Shown: piece after piece, positions 8,005-17,814 of the stretch
How positions within the stretch are numbered: position 1 is the first letter of the stretch
Layout: each line of letters opens with the position of its first letter
Notes under the pieces: model-generated
Told to the model about the DNA's origin: nothing
Seen by the model: only the letters and a program-made list of their open reading frames with translations
The model's database searches: none
Program-made: the position numbers and the translations under genes
Assembly (NCBI RefSeq): GCF_014334015.1
Contig: NZ_CP060488.1
Coordinates: 3,616,501-3,680,500, forward strand
Length of the DNA stretch: 64,000 nt
Source of the DNA: Bacteroides sp. M10
GTDB taxonomy: Bacteria; Bacteroidota; Bacteroidia; Bacteroidales; Bacteroidaceae
Direction: 5' to 3'

Positions 8005-9531
8005 ATGTATATATTAGCACATGACTTGGGTACCAGCGGCAACAAAGCAACCTTATTCGATGAATCGGGATTACTGATTGCTTCACGTACAGCCGCATAC
8101 CCTACAGATTACGCTTCCGGCAATCGGGCGGAACAGAATCCGCTCCATTGGTGGAAAGCGATTGTAGATACCACGCAGGCACTTCTCAAACTGGTATCTC
8201 CCAATGATATTGCCGGTGTGGCACTTAGCGGACAAATGATGGGTTGTCTTTGTGTGGATAAAAACGGTCACCCGCTTCGTCCTCACATGCTTTATTGCGA
8301 CCAGCGTTCGCAGGAAGAAGAGACTATTCTTTCCGAAAAGATAGACCCGCTTCATTTCTATGAAATCACGGGACACCGAATCAGCGCTTCCTATTCCATT
8401 GAGAAATTGATGTGGGTAAAGAAACACGAACCGGAAATCTTTGCACAGACAGCCAAGATGTTGAATGCCAAGGATTATATCAATTTCCGTCTCTGCGGTA
8501 CTCTAGCCACTGATCCCTCGGATGCTTCGGGTACCAATGCATACGACCTGAACCGTTGGCAATGGAGTGAAGAAATCATAGAAGCTGCCGGACTCGATCT
8601 TTCCCTATTCCCGGAAGTCCGTTCATCTATCGACGTGATCGGTGAAGTGACCAACGAAGCTGCCCGTGAAACAGGACTGCTTGCCGGAACACCCGTAATC
8701 TGTGGTGGAGGCGATGGTAGTTGTGCCGGAGTAGGCGTCGGCTGTGTGGCTCCGGGTAGCGCATACAACTATCTGGGTTCTTCCTCCTGGGTAGCTCTGA
8801 CAGTAGAAAAGCCGATTGTAGACGAACAACGCCGCACCATGAACTGGGCGCACGTAGTGCCGGGCATGCTGCATCCGTCGGGAACGATGCAGGCGGCAGG
8901 CTCTTCCTACAACTGGATGATTAACCAACTCTGCCAGCACGAGCAGGCATTGGCTACTCAACTCGGACGTAGCGTGTTCGAACTGATTGACGAACAGATT
9001 CTTTCCTCTCCGATAGGAGCCAATAAACTCCTATTCCTACCTTATATGCTTGGTGAACGTACTCCCCGTTGGAATGTAGACGCCAAAGGAGCATTTATCG
9101 GTCTGACGCTGGGGCATACACATGGTGATATGCTACGTGCTGTGATGGAGGGAGTTACCCTCAATCTGGGATTTATCGTCAATATCTTCCGCAAACACGT
9201 TCCCATCGACCAGGTGACGGTGATTGGAGGATGCGCGCAGAATCCTGTATGGCGCCAGATGATGGCAGACATTTATCAGGCAGAAATCCGTGTACCTAAT
9301 TATCTGGAAGAGGCTACTTCGATGGGAGCGGCTATTCTGGCAGGTATCGGTGCGGGAGTCTTTAAAGACTTCTCTGTGATAGACCGCTTTGTCCGTATCG
9401 AACAGACTGTGCAGCCGATTCAGGAAAACGTGAAGAAGTATGAGGCTTGGATGCCTGTTTTTGATAAAGCTTATCACGCTTTGTGCGATATGTATACTGA
9501 AATTGCAAAAACTGAACTAGATTCTATATAA
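8005..9531 (+). CDS. FGGY-family carbohydrate kinase (xylulokinase-like)
   Basis: A 508-residue cytoplasmic kinase from ATG 8005; an in-frame extension upstream to 7792 overlaps the preceding membrane-protein gene and is not coding. The N-terminal ATP/phosphate motif AHDLGTSGNKATLFDE, the VALSGQMMG motif, the GGGDGSCAG segment expected to carry the catalytic Asp, and the C-terminal VIGGCAQNPVWRQMMAD signature are all present. The family phosphorylates sugars or polyols such as xylulose, ribulose, fuculose, glycerol or erythritol. Specificity cannot be read from sequence; the neighbours (dehydrogenase, DeoC) point to a polyol or deoxy sugar. Confidence 0.92.
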   Translation: MYILAHDLGTSGNKATLFDESGLLIASRTAAYPTDYASGNRAEQNPLHWWKAIVDTTQALLKLVSPNDIAGVALSGQMMGCLCVDKNGHPLRPHMLYCDQRSQEEETILSEKIDPLHFYEITGHRISASYSIEKLMWVKKHEPEIFAQTAKMLNAKDYINFRLCGTLATDPSDASGTNAYDLNRWQWSEEIIEAAGLDLSLFPEVRSSIDVIGEVTNEAARETGLLAGTPVICGGGDGSCAGVGVGCVAPGSAYNYLGSSSWVALTVEKPIVDEQRRTMNWAHVVPGMLHPSGTMQAAGSSYNWMINQLCQHEQALATQLGRSVFELIDEQILSSPIGANKLLFLPYMLGERTPRWNVDAKGAFIGLTLGHTHGDMLRAVMEGVTLNLGFIVNIFRKHVPIDQVTVIGGCAQNPVWRQMMADIYQAEIRVPNYLEEATSMGAAILAGIGAGVFKDFSVIDRFVRIEQTVQPIQENVKKYEAWMPVFDKAYHALCDMYTEIAKTELDSI

Positions 9532-9545
9532 AACCTAATAATCAA

Positions 9546-10580
9546 ATGAAAACAGTAATAGTGCCGGCTCCCGGCAAAATTGAAATACGACAGGTGGAAA
9601 CTCCTGTTATCAATGCTTATCAGGCATTGGTGAAAACGGAAATGGTTGCTTTGTGTAATGCGACTGACAGTAAACTGATAGCCGGAAAATTTCCCGGAGT
9701 GGATACTTATCCGTTGGCTTTGGGACATGAGAATGCCGGAATTGTAGTAGCTGTCGGTGAAAAAGTACGTAATTTTAAGGTAGGCGACCGTGCTATTGGT
9801 GGTCTTATTTCCGATTTTGGTGCGCAAGGTGTCGACAGCGGCTGGGGTGGTTTCAGCGAATATGTAGTAGTGAATGACTTTGAAGTACTGAAAGAAGAGG
9901 GACTGGCTACACCCGAACAGGGATGCTGGGACAGTTTTGAGATTCAGAACACAGTCCCTTCACATGTGCAACCGGAAGAAGCAGTTATCTCTTGTACCTG
10001 GCGCGAAGTGTTGGGAGCTTTCAAGGATTTCAATCTGACTCCGGGGAAAAAGGTGATCGTAGTAGGCTCCGGTCCTGTAGGATTGAGCTTTGTGAAGTTG
10101 GGTAAATTGTTCGGTCTGGGACAGATTGATATTGTCGATATGCTTCCCGCTAAACTGGAAGTAGCCCGTCGGATGGGAGCAGACAATGGATATACACCCG
10201 CCGAAATTAGTACTCCGGAATTTATTGCCGCGGCTAATCGCTCTTATGATGCTGTCATTGATGCGGTAGGACTGGATGTAGTCGTAAATTCCGTATTACC
10301 ATTAGTGAAGATGGGTGGAGATGTTTGTGTTTATGGCGTCATGACTAAGAATCCAACTTTCGACTTATCGAAAGCTCCTTATAACTTCGACCTGCACATG
10401 CATCAATGGCCTACCCGTTCCGAAGAAAAGGCGGCAATGACCACATTGGCACAATGGATTGAAGAGGGCAGACTTTCTGCATCCGACTTTATCACGCATC
10501 GCTTTGCGATAGAAGAAATAGAAGAAGCCTTTGCTGCCGTGAAACGGGGTGAAGTATTGAAATGCGTATTGACTTTTTAA
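9546..10580 (+). CDS. Zinc-dependent medium-chain alcohol dehydrogenase
   Basis: A 344-residue dehydrogenase. Catalytic zinc ligands are visible as C37 (ALCNATD) and H61-E62 (GHE), and the Rossmann motif is GSGPVG at 174-179. The four-cysteine structural zinc lobe of classical ADHs is absent. The family oxidises polyols and their phosphates, including sorbitol, idonate and galactitol phosphate. It lies between the kinase and deoC, so it probably oxidises the kinase substrate or product. It starts 14 nt after the kinase stop. Confidence 0.9.
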   Translation: MKTVIVPAPGKIEIRQVETPVINAYQALVKTEMVALCNATDSKLIAGKFPGVDTYPLALGHENAGIVVAVGEKVRNFKVGDRAIGGLISDFGAQGVDSGWGGFSEYVVVNDFEVLKEEGLATPEQGCWDSFEIQNTVPSHVQPEEAVISCTWREVLGAFKDFNLTPGKKVIVVGSGPVGLSFVKLGKLFGLGQIDIVDMLPAKLEVARRMGADNGYTPAEISTPEFIAAANRSYDAVIDAVGLDVVVNSVLPLVKMGGDVCVYGVMTKNPTFDLSKAPYNFDLHMHQWPTRSEEKAAMTTLAQWIEEGRLSASDFITHRFAIEEIEEAFAAVKRGEVLKCVLTF

Positions 10581-10622
10581 GAAACAGCATATTTATAATA
10601 ACTTATTAAACGACTCAAAATA

Positions 10623-11339
10623 ATGGAAAAGAAGAATATAAACGAAGTGATTGCAGAATTATCAGTAGAACAGTTGGCAGGTATGATCGACCATACATTC
10701 CTGAAACCTTTCGGTGATGCATCGCCTATTGAGAAACTTTGTGCGGAAGCCCGTCAGTATCAGTTTGCGATGGTAGCCATCAATCCTGCGGAAGTAGAAA
10801 CTTGTGTGAAGTTGCTTGAAGGATCGGGAGTACGTGTAGGAGCCGCTATCGGTTTTCCGTTGGGACAGAACACAGTAGAGTGCAAAGCATTTGAAACCCG
10901 TGATGCCATTGCCAAAGGTGCTACTGAAATAGATACAGTCATCAATGTTCGTGCTTTACAGAAAGGACAGACTGAAATCGTAAAGAAAGAGATTGAAGAC
11001 ATGGTTTCTATCTGCAAACCTGCCGGTGTGATCTGTAAGGTCATTCTTGAAACTTGCTATCTGACGGATGAAGAGAAAGAAACCGTATGTCGTATAGCTA
11101 AAGAAGCCGGAGTGGATTTTGTGAAAACCTCTACCGGATTCGGTACAGCAGGAGCAACAGTGCATGATGTAGCATTGATGCGTCGTGTGGTAGGACCTAC
11201 TATCGGAGTGAAAGCAGCAGGTGGTATTCGTGATCTGGATTCTGCGTTGGCATTGATTCAGGCGGGCGCTACCCGTATCGGTACATCAAGCGGTATTCAG
11301 ATTGTGGAATCCTATAAGGAGCTGAAGAAAGGTTTGTAA
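10623..11339 (+). CDS. deoC: Deoxyribose-phosphate aldolase
   Basis: A 238-residue class I aldolase. The Schiff-base lysine is K168 in VKTSTGFGT, the second active-site lysine is K197 in GVKAAGG, and the conserved EIDTVINV segment is at about 102-109. DeoC splits 2-deoxyribose-5-phosphate into acetaldehyde and glyceraldehyde-3-phosphate. Placed after a kinase and dehydrogenase, it probably performs the carbon-carbon cleavage of this operon's pathway. That suggests a deoxy-pentose or related polyol as the substrate, which is inference. Confidence 0.95.
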   Translation: MEKKNINEVIAELSVEQLAGMIDHTFLKPFGDASPIEKLCAEARQYQFAMVAINPAEVETCVKLLEGSGVRVGAAIGFPLGQNTVECKAFETRDAIAKGATEIDTVINVRALQKGQTEIVKKEIEDMVSICKPAGVICKVILETCYLTDEEKETVCRIAKEAGVDFVKTSTGFGTAGATVHDVALMRRVVGPTIGVKAAGGIRDLDSALALIQAGATRIGTSSGIQIVESYKELKKGL

Positions 11340-11386
11340 TCGTTCTTTTTTCAGGAAGGTAAATTTAAGGTAAATAAGAAGATAAA

Positions 11387-13900
11387 ATGATAAGATCGAA
11401 ATTAATGAAGCTGTTGAAGTGTGGGATGGCATGCTGTGTGTTTCTCTCCATCGTAGCATGGCAGACGAAAGACACTTCCCTTCAGCCTACCGACGCGAAA
11501 GGTTTTATCGTCGAGATTCAGAAGAAGTACGCGGAAATTCAGGCGATAAAACAGAAAGGTAATCAGGAAGAAACAGAAAACAAGATAAAAGCCGTGCACC
11601 GGAGATTGACGCGTGCCTATCCGGTCTATTACGATTGGTGGCTACAGGATGGAACAACGGGTGATGTAGACTGGTTTAATAAGAGTTTTAATCAGGAGCT
11701 TTCCGTGCGTTTACAGAAACTGAACATCAAAGCTGCCGTGACTAATGCTCCGGAAAGCATCGAATCGGCTTTCCTGTCTTATCTGAAAGCGTGTGAACAA
11801 AGACGTATCAAGCGTTTGGAAGCCTTCACTGCAGATAAACCGGAGATTGTTTTCACAAAGTACAGAACGTTGCGTCCCTCTTTCTTTGCTTATACCGAAG
11901 GGGTGTCGGATGCCCGTGCTGAATGCAACTACATTGCGGGCGGTGCGTTGGCGAAATTGAAGATGAATGGAATTTGGGCGGAAGTAGAAACCATGCTGAC
12001 AGATGAAGAAGGAGTAGTGCGTGATCCGAATCTTCATTTTGATGGTCAGCATCTGCTTTTTTCCTGGAAGAAATCCCCCAAGGAAGACGACTTCCATCTG
12101 TATGAAATGGATTTAAAGACACGGGAAATCAAGCAGTTGACTTTCGGAAAAGGACATGCCGACATTGAAGGTATTTACTTGCCCGATGACAATATCCTGT
12201 TCAACTCTACCCGTTGCGGAAGTACGGTAGACTGCTGGTTTACGGAAGTCAGCAATATGTATCTCTGCGACAGGGAGGGGCGTTATATGCGTCAGGTTGG
12301 TTTCGACCAGGTGCATACGGTGACACCGACTTTGTTGGATGACGGTCGGGTGGTCTATACTCGTTGGGATTACAATGACCGTGGCCAGGTATGGGCACAG
12401 CCTTTGTTCCAGATGAATCCCGATGGAACAGGACAGGCTGAATATTACGGAATGAACAGCTGGTTCCCGACAACGGTGGCACAGATTCGCCAGATTCCCG
12501 GCACTCGTAAGTTGATGGCAGTTTTTATGGGTCACCATACTCCTCAACATGGCAAACTGGGTATTATAGATCCCGAAGCCGGGCGTGATGAGAATGAAGG
12601 TGTTATGTTCGTAGCTCCGGTTCATAAACCGGAACCGGAACGCATTGACGGTTATGGAAAGTTTACCGATCAGTTCCAGCATCCTTTTCCATTGAGCGAG
12701 ACGGAATTTTTAATATCGTATACTCCGTTGGGTTATTACGTCGGACATCCGATGGAATTTGGCGTTTATTGGATGAATGCGGACGGAGAACGTGAATTAC
12801 TCGTATCCGATGCACGTATATCCTGCAACCAGCCTGTGTTGGTCGCTCCCCGTAAACGTCCGTTCCGCCGTTCATCTTCGGTAGATTATACAAAGAATGA
12901 AGGCGTATATTATATGCAGAATATCTACGAGGGTAATGGATTGAAAGGTGTGAAACCTGGAACTATCAAACAGTTGCGTGTGGTGGAAATCCAGTTTCGT
13001 GCAGCAGGTGTAGGTGAAGTGAACGGTAATGATAAAGGTGGAGGAGCTATCATGAGTTCTCCGGTAGGAGTGGGCAATGCTGCCTGGGATGTGAAGAGAG
13101 TGTTGGGAGTGACGGAAGTATATCCTGACGGTTCCGCATTCTTTAAAGTTCCTGCACGCAGACCGCTTTATTTTCAGGCATTGGACGAAAACGGGCGTGT
13201 GGTGCAAACTATGCGTAGCTGGTCTACTTTACAGCCGAATGAAGTGCAGAGTTGTGTAGGATGCCACGAACATAAGAACACGGTTCCCGTAGCAGGGCAT
13301 CCGGTATCCATGGCAATGAACAAAGGTGTCAAGGCATTGGCTCCGGAAGATGAGATGGGCGAACGTAATTTCAGTTACCTGAAAGAAATCCAACCTATCT
13401 GGGACAAGCATTGTATCTCTTGTCACGATGGAGTGAAGCAACCAATGAGCCTGAAAGGCGAATTGAAAGTAATGGATAAACGAAGCAAAAGAAAATATAC
13501 GGATTCGTATCTGAACCTGACTCATGCCACCCAGAAAAAAGAAGAGGGATCATGGAGAGGTAACGCACATCATCCGGAAGTAAACTGGATCAGTGCTTTG
13601 TCCGAACCTACGTTGCTACCGCCTTATTTTGCAGGCTCCAACACGAGCAATCTGATTAAACGTTTGGAAAGCGGACATGGAGGTACAAAACTGACTCCGC
13701 AGGAAATACGAAAAGTAGCTCTCTGGATTGATTTGCTTGTGCCTCAAATCGGAGACTACCGTGAAGCGAACAACTGGTCGCAAAAGGATCTCGACTTCTA
13801 CAACTATTATGATAAGAAGCGGGAAGCAGCCCGTGCGGAAGATCAGGAGAATATTCGTCAATACATTCAATCCCTTCAAACTAAACAAGAGAAAAAATGA
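11387..13900 (+). CDS. Exported HzsA-like PD40 propeller with two heme c sites
   Basis: An 837-residue protein with an N-terminal signal sequence (hydrophobic stretch about residues 11-26). The middle region (about 200-520) carries PD40/WD40-like propeller repeats. Two covalent heme motifs follow: CVGCH (C623, C626, H627) and CISCH (C676, C679, H680). The plan resembles proteins labelled HzsA-related, after the middle domain of the hydrazine synthase alpha subunit. That does not imply hydrazine chemistry. The stop overlaps the next gene by 4 nt. It requires cytochrome c maturation, which the last gene of the train can supply. Confidence 0.85.
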   Translation: MIRSKLMKLLKCGMACCVFLSIVAWQTKDTSLQPTDAKGFIVEIQKKYAEIQAIKQKGNQEETENKIKAVHRRLTRAYPVYYDWWLQDGTTGDVDWFNKSFNQELSVRLQKLNIKAAVTNAPESIESAFLSYLKACEQRRIKRLEAFTADKPEIVFTKYRTLRPSFFAYTEGVSDARAECNYIAGGALAKLKMNGIWAEVETMLTDEEGVVRDPNLHFDGQHLLFSWKKSPKEDDFHLYEMDLKTREIKQLTFGKGHADIEGIYLPDDNILFNSTRCGSTVDCWFTEVSNMYLCDREGRYMRQVGFDQVHTVTPTLLDDGRVVYTRWDYNDRGQVWAQPLFQMNPDGTGQAEYYGMNSWFPTTVAQIRQIPGTRKLMAVFMGHHTPQHGKLGIIDPEAGRDENEGVMFVAPVHKPEPERIDGYGKFTDQFQHPFPLSETEFLISYTPLGYYVGHPMEFGVYWMNADGERELLVSDARISCNQPVLVAPRKRPFRRSSSVDYTKNEGVYYMQNIYEGNGLKGVKPGTIKQLRVVEIQFRAAGVGEVNGNDKGGGAIMSSPVGVGNAAWDVKRVLGVTEVYPDGSAFFKVPARRPLYFQALDENGRVVQTMRSWSTLQPNEVQSCVGCHEHKNTVPVAGHPVSMAMNKGVKALAPEDEMGERNFSYLKEIQPIWDKHCISCHDGVKQPMSLKGELKVMDKRSKRKYTDSYLNLTHATQKKEEGSWRGNAHHPEVNWISALSEPTLLPPYFAGSNTSNLIKRLESGHGGTKLTPQEIRKVALWIDLLVPQIGDYREANNWSQKDLDFYNYYDKKREAARAEDQENIRQYIQSLQTKQEKK

Positions 13901-15699
13901 AAAAGAAGATATTGATACCTGTTGGTATGGCTGCTATATTTCTTTGTGCGTCTTGGCAAGAAGCGGAAACGACGGTTTCACCGGACCGTTTGTTTCTGGC
14001 AGACAACGGGAAATCCTTGTTTGTAACAAACAGGGCAGGCTGTGAACTCATCAAGATGTCGTCCGACGGACAGAAAATGGAAAAGAAAGTCTCTTTCTCG
14101 TCCCCTGTCAATGCCATGACGCAGGATGCGAATGGTAAACTCTGGGTGGTATGTGACGGAAACTACGGTACCATGTACGAACTGGATGGAAAGAAACTTT
14201 CCGTACAATCCAAAACAAAAAGCGGAGCTACTCCTTCGGATATTCTGTATAATCCGTTGTCTAAATCTCTTTGGGTTACGCAGCGGTTCAACAACGAACT
14301 CTGGGAGATTGATCCGGCCACCCGTAAGGTGAAAACAAAAATAGCTGTCGGTCGCGAACCAGTGTCGATGGCTGCCTTTGCAGGTGATTCCTGTCTGCTG
14401 ATAGCCAATAATCTGCCGGAAATGCCTTCTACGGCTTATCCGATTGCAGTACAGCTCGATATGGTAGATGTACTTTCGAAAAAGGTTTCGGGACGTGTTA
14501 TGTTGCCGAACGGTTCTACGGATGTGAAGTCGGTAGCGGTGGATAAGAATCATACTTTTGCGTATGTCACTCATTTAATCTCCCGCTATCAGTTGCCTAC
14601 CAATCAGCTGGATAGAGGATGGATGGCTACAAATACATTATCCATCATTGATTTGAAAGCTAGAAAGTGGCTCACTTCCGTCATCTTAGACACTCCACAG
14701 AAAGGAGCAGCCAATCCGTGGTCGGTGATTGTTACTCCGGATGATAAGCAGATCATAGTAGCTGCTGCCGGTAGTCAGGAATTGGTGCGCATCGATCGTA
14801 TAGCTTTGCATGAACGTCTTGGCAAAGCGAAACAAGGAGAAATGGTTACTCCTTCCATGAAAGCGTGGGGGAATATACCTAATGATGCGGGATTCTTGTA
14901 TGGCATCCGTGACTTCATTCCTACACAGGGAAAAGGTCCGCGTTCGGTCGTAGCTACGGGAGGTAAAATTTATACTGCCAACTATTATACGTCGGAATTG
15001 GTGTCTATGGATTTGAATGGTAAGAATGTGCAGAAGCAGATTCTGGGTGCTCCATTGGCTTTCACTAAAGTTGGTAAGGGAGATATGTACTTCCATGATG
15101 CAACCATTTGTTTCCAGAACTGGCAAAGTTGTGCAACCTGTCATCCGAATGATGCACGCATGGACGGGCTTAACTGGGACTTGCTGAATGATGGCATGGG
15201 TAATCCGAAAAATACGAAAACACTTTTGCTTTCCCATCAAACTCCGCCTTGTATGGCGACCGGTATTCGTAAAAATGCCGAAGTAGCCGTTCGTTCGGGA
15301 GTGAAATATATCCTGTTTATGGAGGGAAATGATGAGATCTACGAATCTATCGACGAATATCTGAAATCTCTGAAGCCTCTGCCAAGCCCTTATCTTGAGA
15401 ATGGTAAACTTTCTGCGAAAGCGAAAAGAGGAAAGAAGATATTTGAAGAAAACTGCGCGAGTTGCCATTCCGGAGAATACTATACGGATCAGAAGCAGTA
15501 CAAAGTGGATTGGACTACCGGACCTGATAAAGGACTGGCTATGGACGTTCCTGCTCTGAACGAATGTTGGCGTACGGCTCCTTATTTGTATGACGGTCGT
15601 AGCTATTCGATGAAAGATATGTTAAAGGTACACGGACCTCATAAGCCTGTTTCTGATAAAGAACTGGAAGAGTTGGAGGAATATGTATTGTCTTTGTAA
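13897..15699 (+). CDS. Exported YncE-like propeller fused to diheme cytochrome c (peroxidase/MauG-like)
   Basis: A 600-residue protein with a signal sequence (MKKKILIPVGMAAIFLCAS). Residues of about 30-380 form propeller repeats such as LFVTNRAGCELIKM and LWVTQRFNNELWEIDP. The C-terminal part has two heme c motifs: CATCH (C412-H416), followed by PNDARMDG as in diheme cytochrome c peroxidases, and CASCH (C520-H524). Translation is probably coupled to the preceding cytochrome gene through an ATGA overlap. The likely role is extracytoplasmic electron transfer; the peroxidase label is only a fold-level analogy. Confidence 0.87.
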   Translation: MKKKILIPVGMAAIFLCASWQEAETTVSPDRLFLADNGKSLFVTNRAGCELIKMSSDGQKMEKKVSFSSPVNAMTQDANGKLWVVCDGNYGTMYELDGKKLSVQSKTKSGATPSDILYNPLSKSLWVTQRFNNELWEIDPATRKVKTKIAVGREPVSMAAFAGDSCLLIANNLPEMPSTAYPIAVQLDMVDVLSKKVSGRVMLPNGSTDVKSVAVDKNHTFAYVTHLISRYQLPTNQLDRGWMATNTLSIIDLKARKWLTSVILDTPQKGAANPWSVIVTPDDKQIIVAAAGSQELVRIDRIALHERLGKAKQGEMVTPSMKAWGNIPNDAGFLYGIRDFIPTQGKGPRSVVATGGKIYTANYYTSELVSMDLNGKNVQKQILGAPLAFTKVGKGDMYFHDATICFQNWQSCATCHPNDARMDGLNWDLLNDGMGNPKNTKTLLLSHQTPPCMATGIRKNAEVAVRSGVKYILFMEGNDEIYESIDEYLKSLKPLPSPYLENGKLSAKAKRGKKIFEENCASCHSGEYYTDQKQYKVDWTTGPDKGLAMDVPALNECWRTAPYLYDGRSYSMKDMLKVHGPHKPVSDKELEELEEYVLSL

Positions 15700-15715
15700 T
15701 TTTGAATGATTGGTT

Positions 15716-16600
15716 ATGACAAGAATATATAGTGCGATTTTGATATTTCTGTTCTCTGCATCCCTGTTGGCACAAACCCGGACGTTTGCAGGAACAGATT
15801 ATTCACAGGGAATCGTCTTTGTGATGGAAAACAATCAGATTGTATGGCAGCACAAAGCTCCCGATTCTAATGATTTATGGGTATTGCCTAATGGCAATAT
15901 CCTTTTCACCACTGGGCATGGGGTACTCGAAATGACCCGTCAGAATGATACAATCTTCCATTACGAGTCTAAAAGTCCGGTCTTTGCCTGTCAGCGGTTG
16001 AAGAACGGCAATACGTTTGTGGGTGAATGTACCACGGGGCGTATGCTGGAAATCTCTCCTAAAGGTAAGATTGTGAAAGAAGTCTGCATCCTGCCGGAGG
16101 GAGTGAAAGAGAAAGGTTTTGCATTTATGCGTAATGCACGTCGCTTGGATAACGGGCATTTTCTGGTAGCACATTACGGACCGCAATGTGTGACGGAATA
16201 TGACACGAACGGCAAAGAGGTGTGGAAACTGGATGTTCCCGGCGGACCGCATTCTCTGACTCGTCTGCCCAATGGGCATACGTTGATTGCCGTAGCAGAT
16301 AAAGACCAGAATCCGAGAATTATCGAAGTAACGGCAGACGGAAAGACTGTTTGGGAATTATCGAATGCGGATATCCCTGGAAAACCGTTGAAGTTTTTGG
16401 GAGGTTTTCAGTATTTCTCCGATGGACGCATCCTGATAACGAACTGGACGGGACATGTGAATCCGAAAGAAAAAGTACACATGTTGTTGGTAGACCGTCA
16501 AAAGAAAGTGCTTTATTCTTTGGAGAATACTCCGGGACTGAAAACGATGTCATCTGTCTATAGCATGGACGTTCCGGCAGGTGTTGCTTCCTATCATTAA
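15716..16600 (+). CDS. Exported PQQ-like / arylsulfotransferase-like beta-propeller protein
   Basis: A 294-residue protein from ATG 15716. The signal peptide is MTRIYSAILIFLFSASLLAQ, with cleavage after the alanine. Repeats of the type DNGHFLVAHYGPQ, GKEVWKLDVPGGPHSLTRLP and DGKTVWELSNADIPG are typical of PQQ-type or arylsulfotransferase-type propellers. No heme motif or sulfotransferase catalytic signature is evident. It may scaffold or present a substrate to the neighbouring cytochromes, which is inference. Confidence 0.8.
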   Translation: MTRIYSAILIFLFSASLLAQTRTFAGTDYSQGIVFVMENNQIVWQHKAPDSNDLWVLPNGNILFTTGHGVLEMTRQNDTIFHYESKSPVFACQRLKNGNTFVGECTTGRMLEISPKGKIVKEVCILPEGVKEKGFAFMRNARRLDNGHFLVAHYGPQCVTEYDTNGKEVWKLDVPGGPHSLTRLPNGHTLIAVADKDQNPRIIEVTADGKTVWELSNADIPGKPLKFLGGFQYFSDGRILITNWTGHVNPKEKVHMLLVDRQKKVLYSLENTPGLKTMSSVYSMDVPAGVASYH

Positions 16601-16639
16601 AAAGTATATATCATCAGAAAAAACATTGAAATTTGCAGT

Positions 16640-17770
16640 ATGAAGTATCATCGAATCACATGTAATTTGTATAAAACGACAGGAAACAGTTGGGAACAGA
16701 TGGCGGAGGAATTACTTTCATCCGCTGTCCGCGAAGAGAGGGTGCTCCGTCTTGTACTCTTTACACGCTGTACGGATAATCAGGAATACAAGTTTCAGCG
16801 TTCCTTTCTGGAACAATGGGTGGAGCGGCATTTCGTTTCTCCCCGTCCGGTTGTTTCGCTGGTGGCTCAAAAGCCTTTGGTAGCAGACTTGGTATTGGAG
16901 GTACATTCGTTGGTGGAAATTACGGATGAGGCAGTCACCATAGAGGAACAAATCACTTCTTCCTCTGTCCGCTACCTGCGGATCATGACTCCTCACTATC
17001 GGGAAATAATAGTAGGGGGACTTTACGCAGATGATTTGAATCTTCCTGTTCGCGAACAATCGGAACAGGCTTTCAGAAAGGCAGAAGAGATCTTAAAGAC
17101 GGAACAGATGAATTTCGGCGACATTGTCCGTCAGTGGAATTATCTGGAAAATATCACGGATATTGCACATGGCAATCAGTGTTATCAGGATTTCAATGAT
17201 GTGCGTACCCTGTTCTATGCTTCTTCGGAGTGGGAATCAGGTTATCCGGCGGCAACGGGGATTGGCACACAGCATGGCGGCGTTCTGATTGATTTCAATG
17301 CTGTCAGTGGAGAAGTGGATATTGCTCCTTTAGATAATGACTGGCAACGGGCTGCTCATGTCTATTCGGATGAGGTGTTGATTAGTCATCGGGCGGATAG
17401 GAAGAAGGGAACACCTAAATTTGAAAGAGGAAAGTCACTGTCCGACCGTCGGCAGGAGGTGATTTATATTTCCGGCACAGCTGCTATCCGTGGCGAGGAA
17501 AGTGTAACGACCGGAGATGTTCTCTCTCAAACGGAAATCACTCTTGAAAATATCCAGCATTTGATTGGCTTGGAAGAGGGTAGGGAGAAACTACCGGAAC
17601 ATTCCGGTAAGTTGGGGCTTCTTCGTGTATATCTCAAGAATGAAGAGGATGCGTCAGCTGTGAAAGCAGACTTGGATAAACTCTGTCCGGACATTCCTAT
17701 CGTATATCTTTATGCGGATGTATGCAGAGAGGAATTGCTGGTAGAAATTGAAGGAATTGCTTATCTATAA
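16640..17770 (+). CDS. Chorismatase-like enzyme (FkbO/Hyg5 family, RidA-related fold)
   Basis: A 376-residue protein without a signal peptide. Motifs shared with the FkbO/Hyg5 chorismatase family are SGYPAATGIGT (about 200-210), FERGK (261-265) and YISGTAAIRGEESV (about 276-289) followed by GDVLSQTEITLENI. Known members convert chorismate to dihydroxycyclohexadiene carboxylate or 3-hydroxybenzoate. A cytoplasmic chorismate enzyme between cytochrome genes is unexpected. It could make a small aromatic cofactor or quinone precursor, or it could use another substrate altogether. Family assignment is by motif only. Confidence 0.72.
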   Translation: MKYHRITCNLYKTTGNSWEQMAEELLSSAVREERVLRLVLFTRCTDNQEYKFQRSFLEQWVERHFVSPRPVVSLVAQKPLVADLVLEVHSLVEITDEAVTIEEQITSSSVRYLRIMTPHYREIIVGGLYADDLNLPVREQSEQAFRKAEEILKTEQMNFGDIVRQWNYLENITDIAHGNQCYQDFNDVRTLFYASSEWESGYPAATGIGTQHGGVLIDFNAVSGEVDIAPLDNDWQRAAHVYSDEVLISHRADRKKGTPKFERGKSLSDRRQEVIYISGTAAIRGEESVTTGDVLSQTEITLENIQHLIGLEEGREKLPEHSGKLGLLRVYLKNEEDASAVKADLDKLCPDIPIVYLYADVCREELLVEIEGIAYL

Positions 17771-17814
17771 AAGCCTCATTTATAAAAGCATTGTTTATTA
17801 TAAAAGAAAAACAG

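Noticed and set aside
11387..13900. Hydrazine synthase / anammox function
   Set aside because: The HzsA resemblance concerns a propeller-cytochrome fold only. The other hydrazine synthase subunits are absent and the organism type does not fit.
14686..15468. A 260-codon minus-strand frame inside the cytochrome gene
   Set aside because: It is an antisense shadow; the plus strand has clear heme and propeller motifs.
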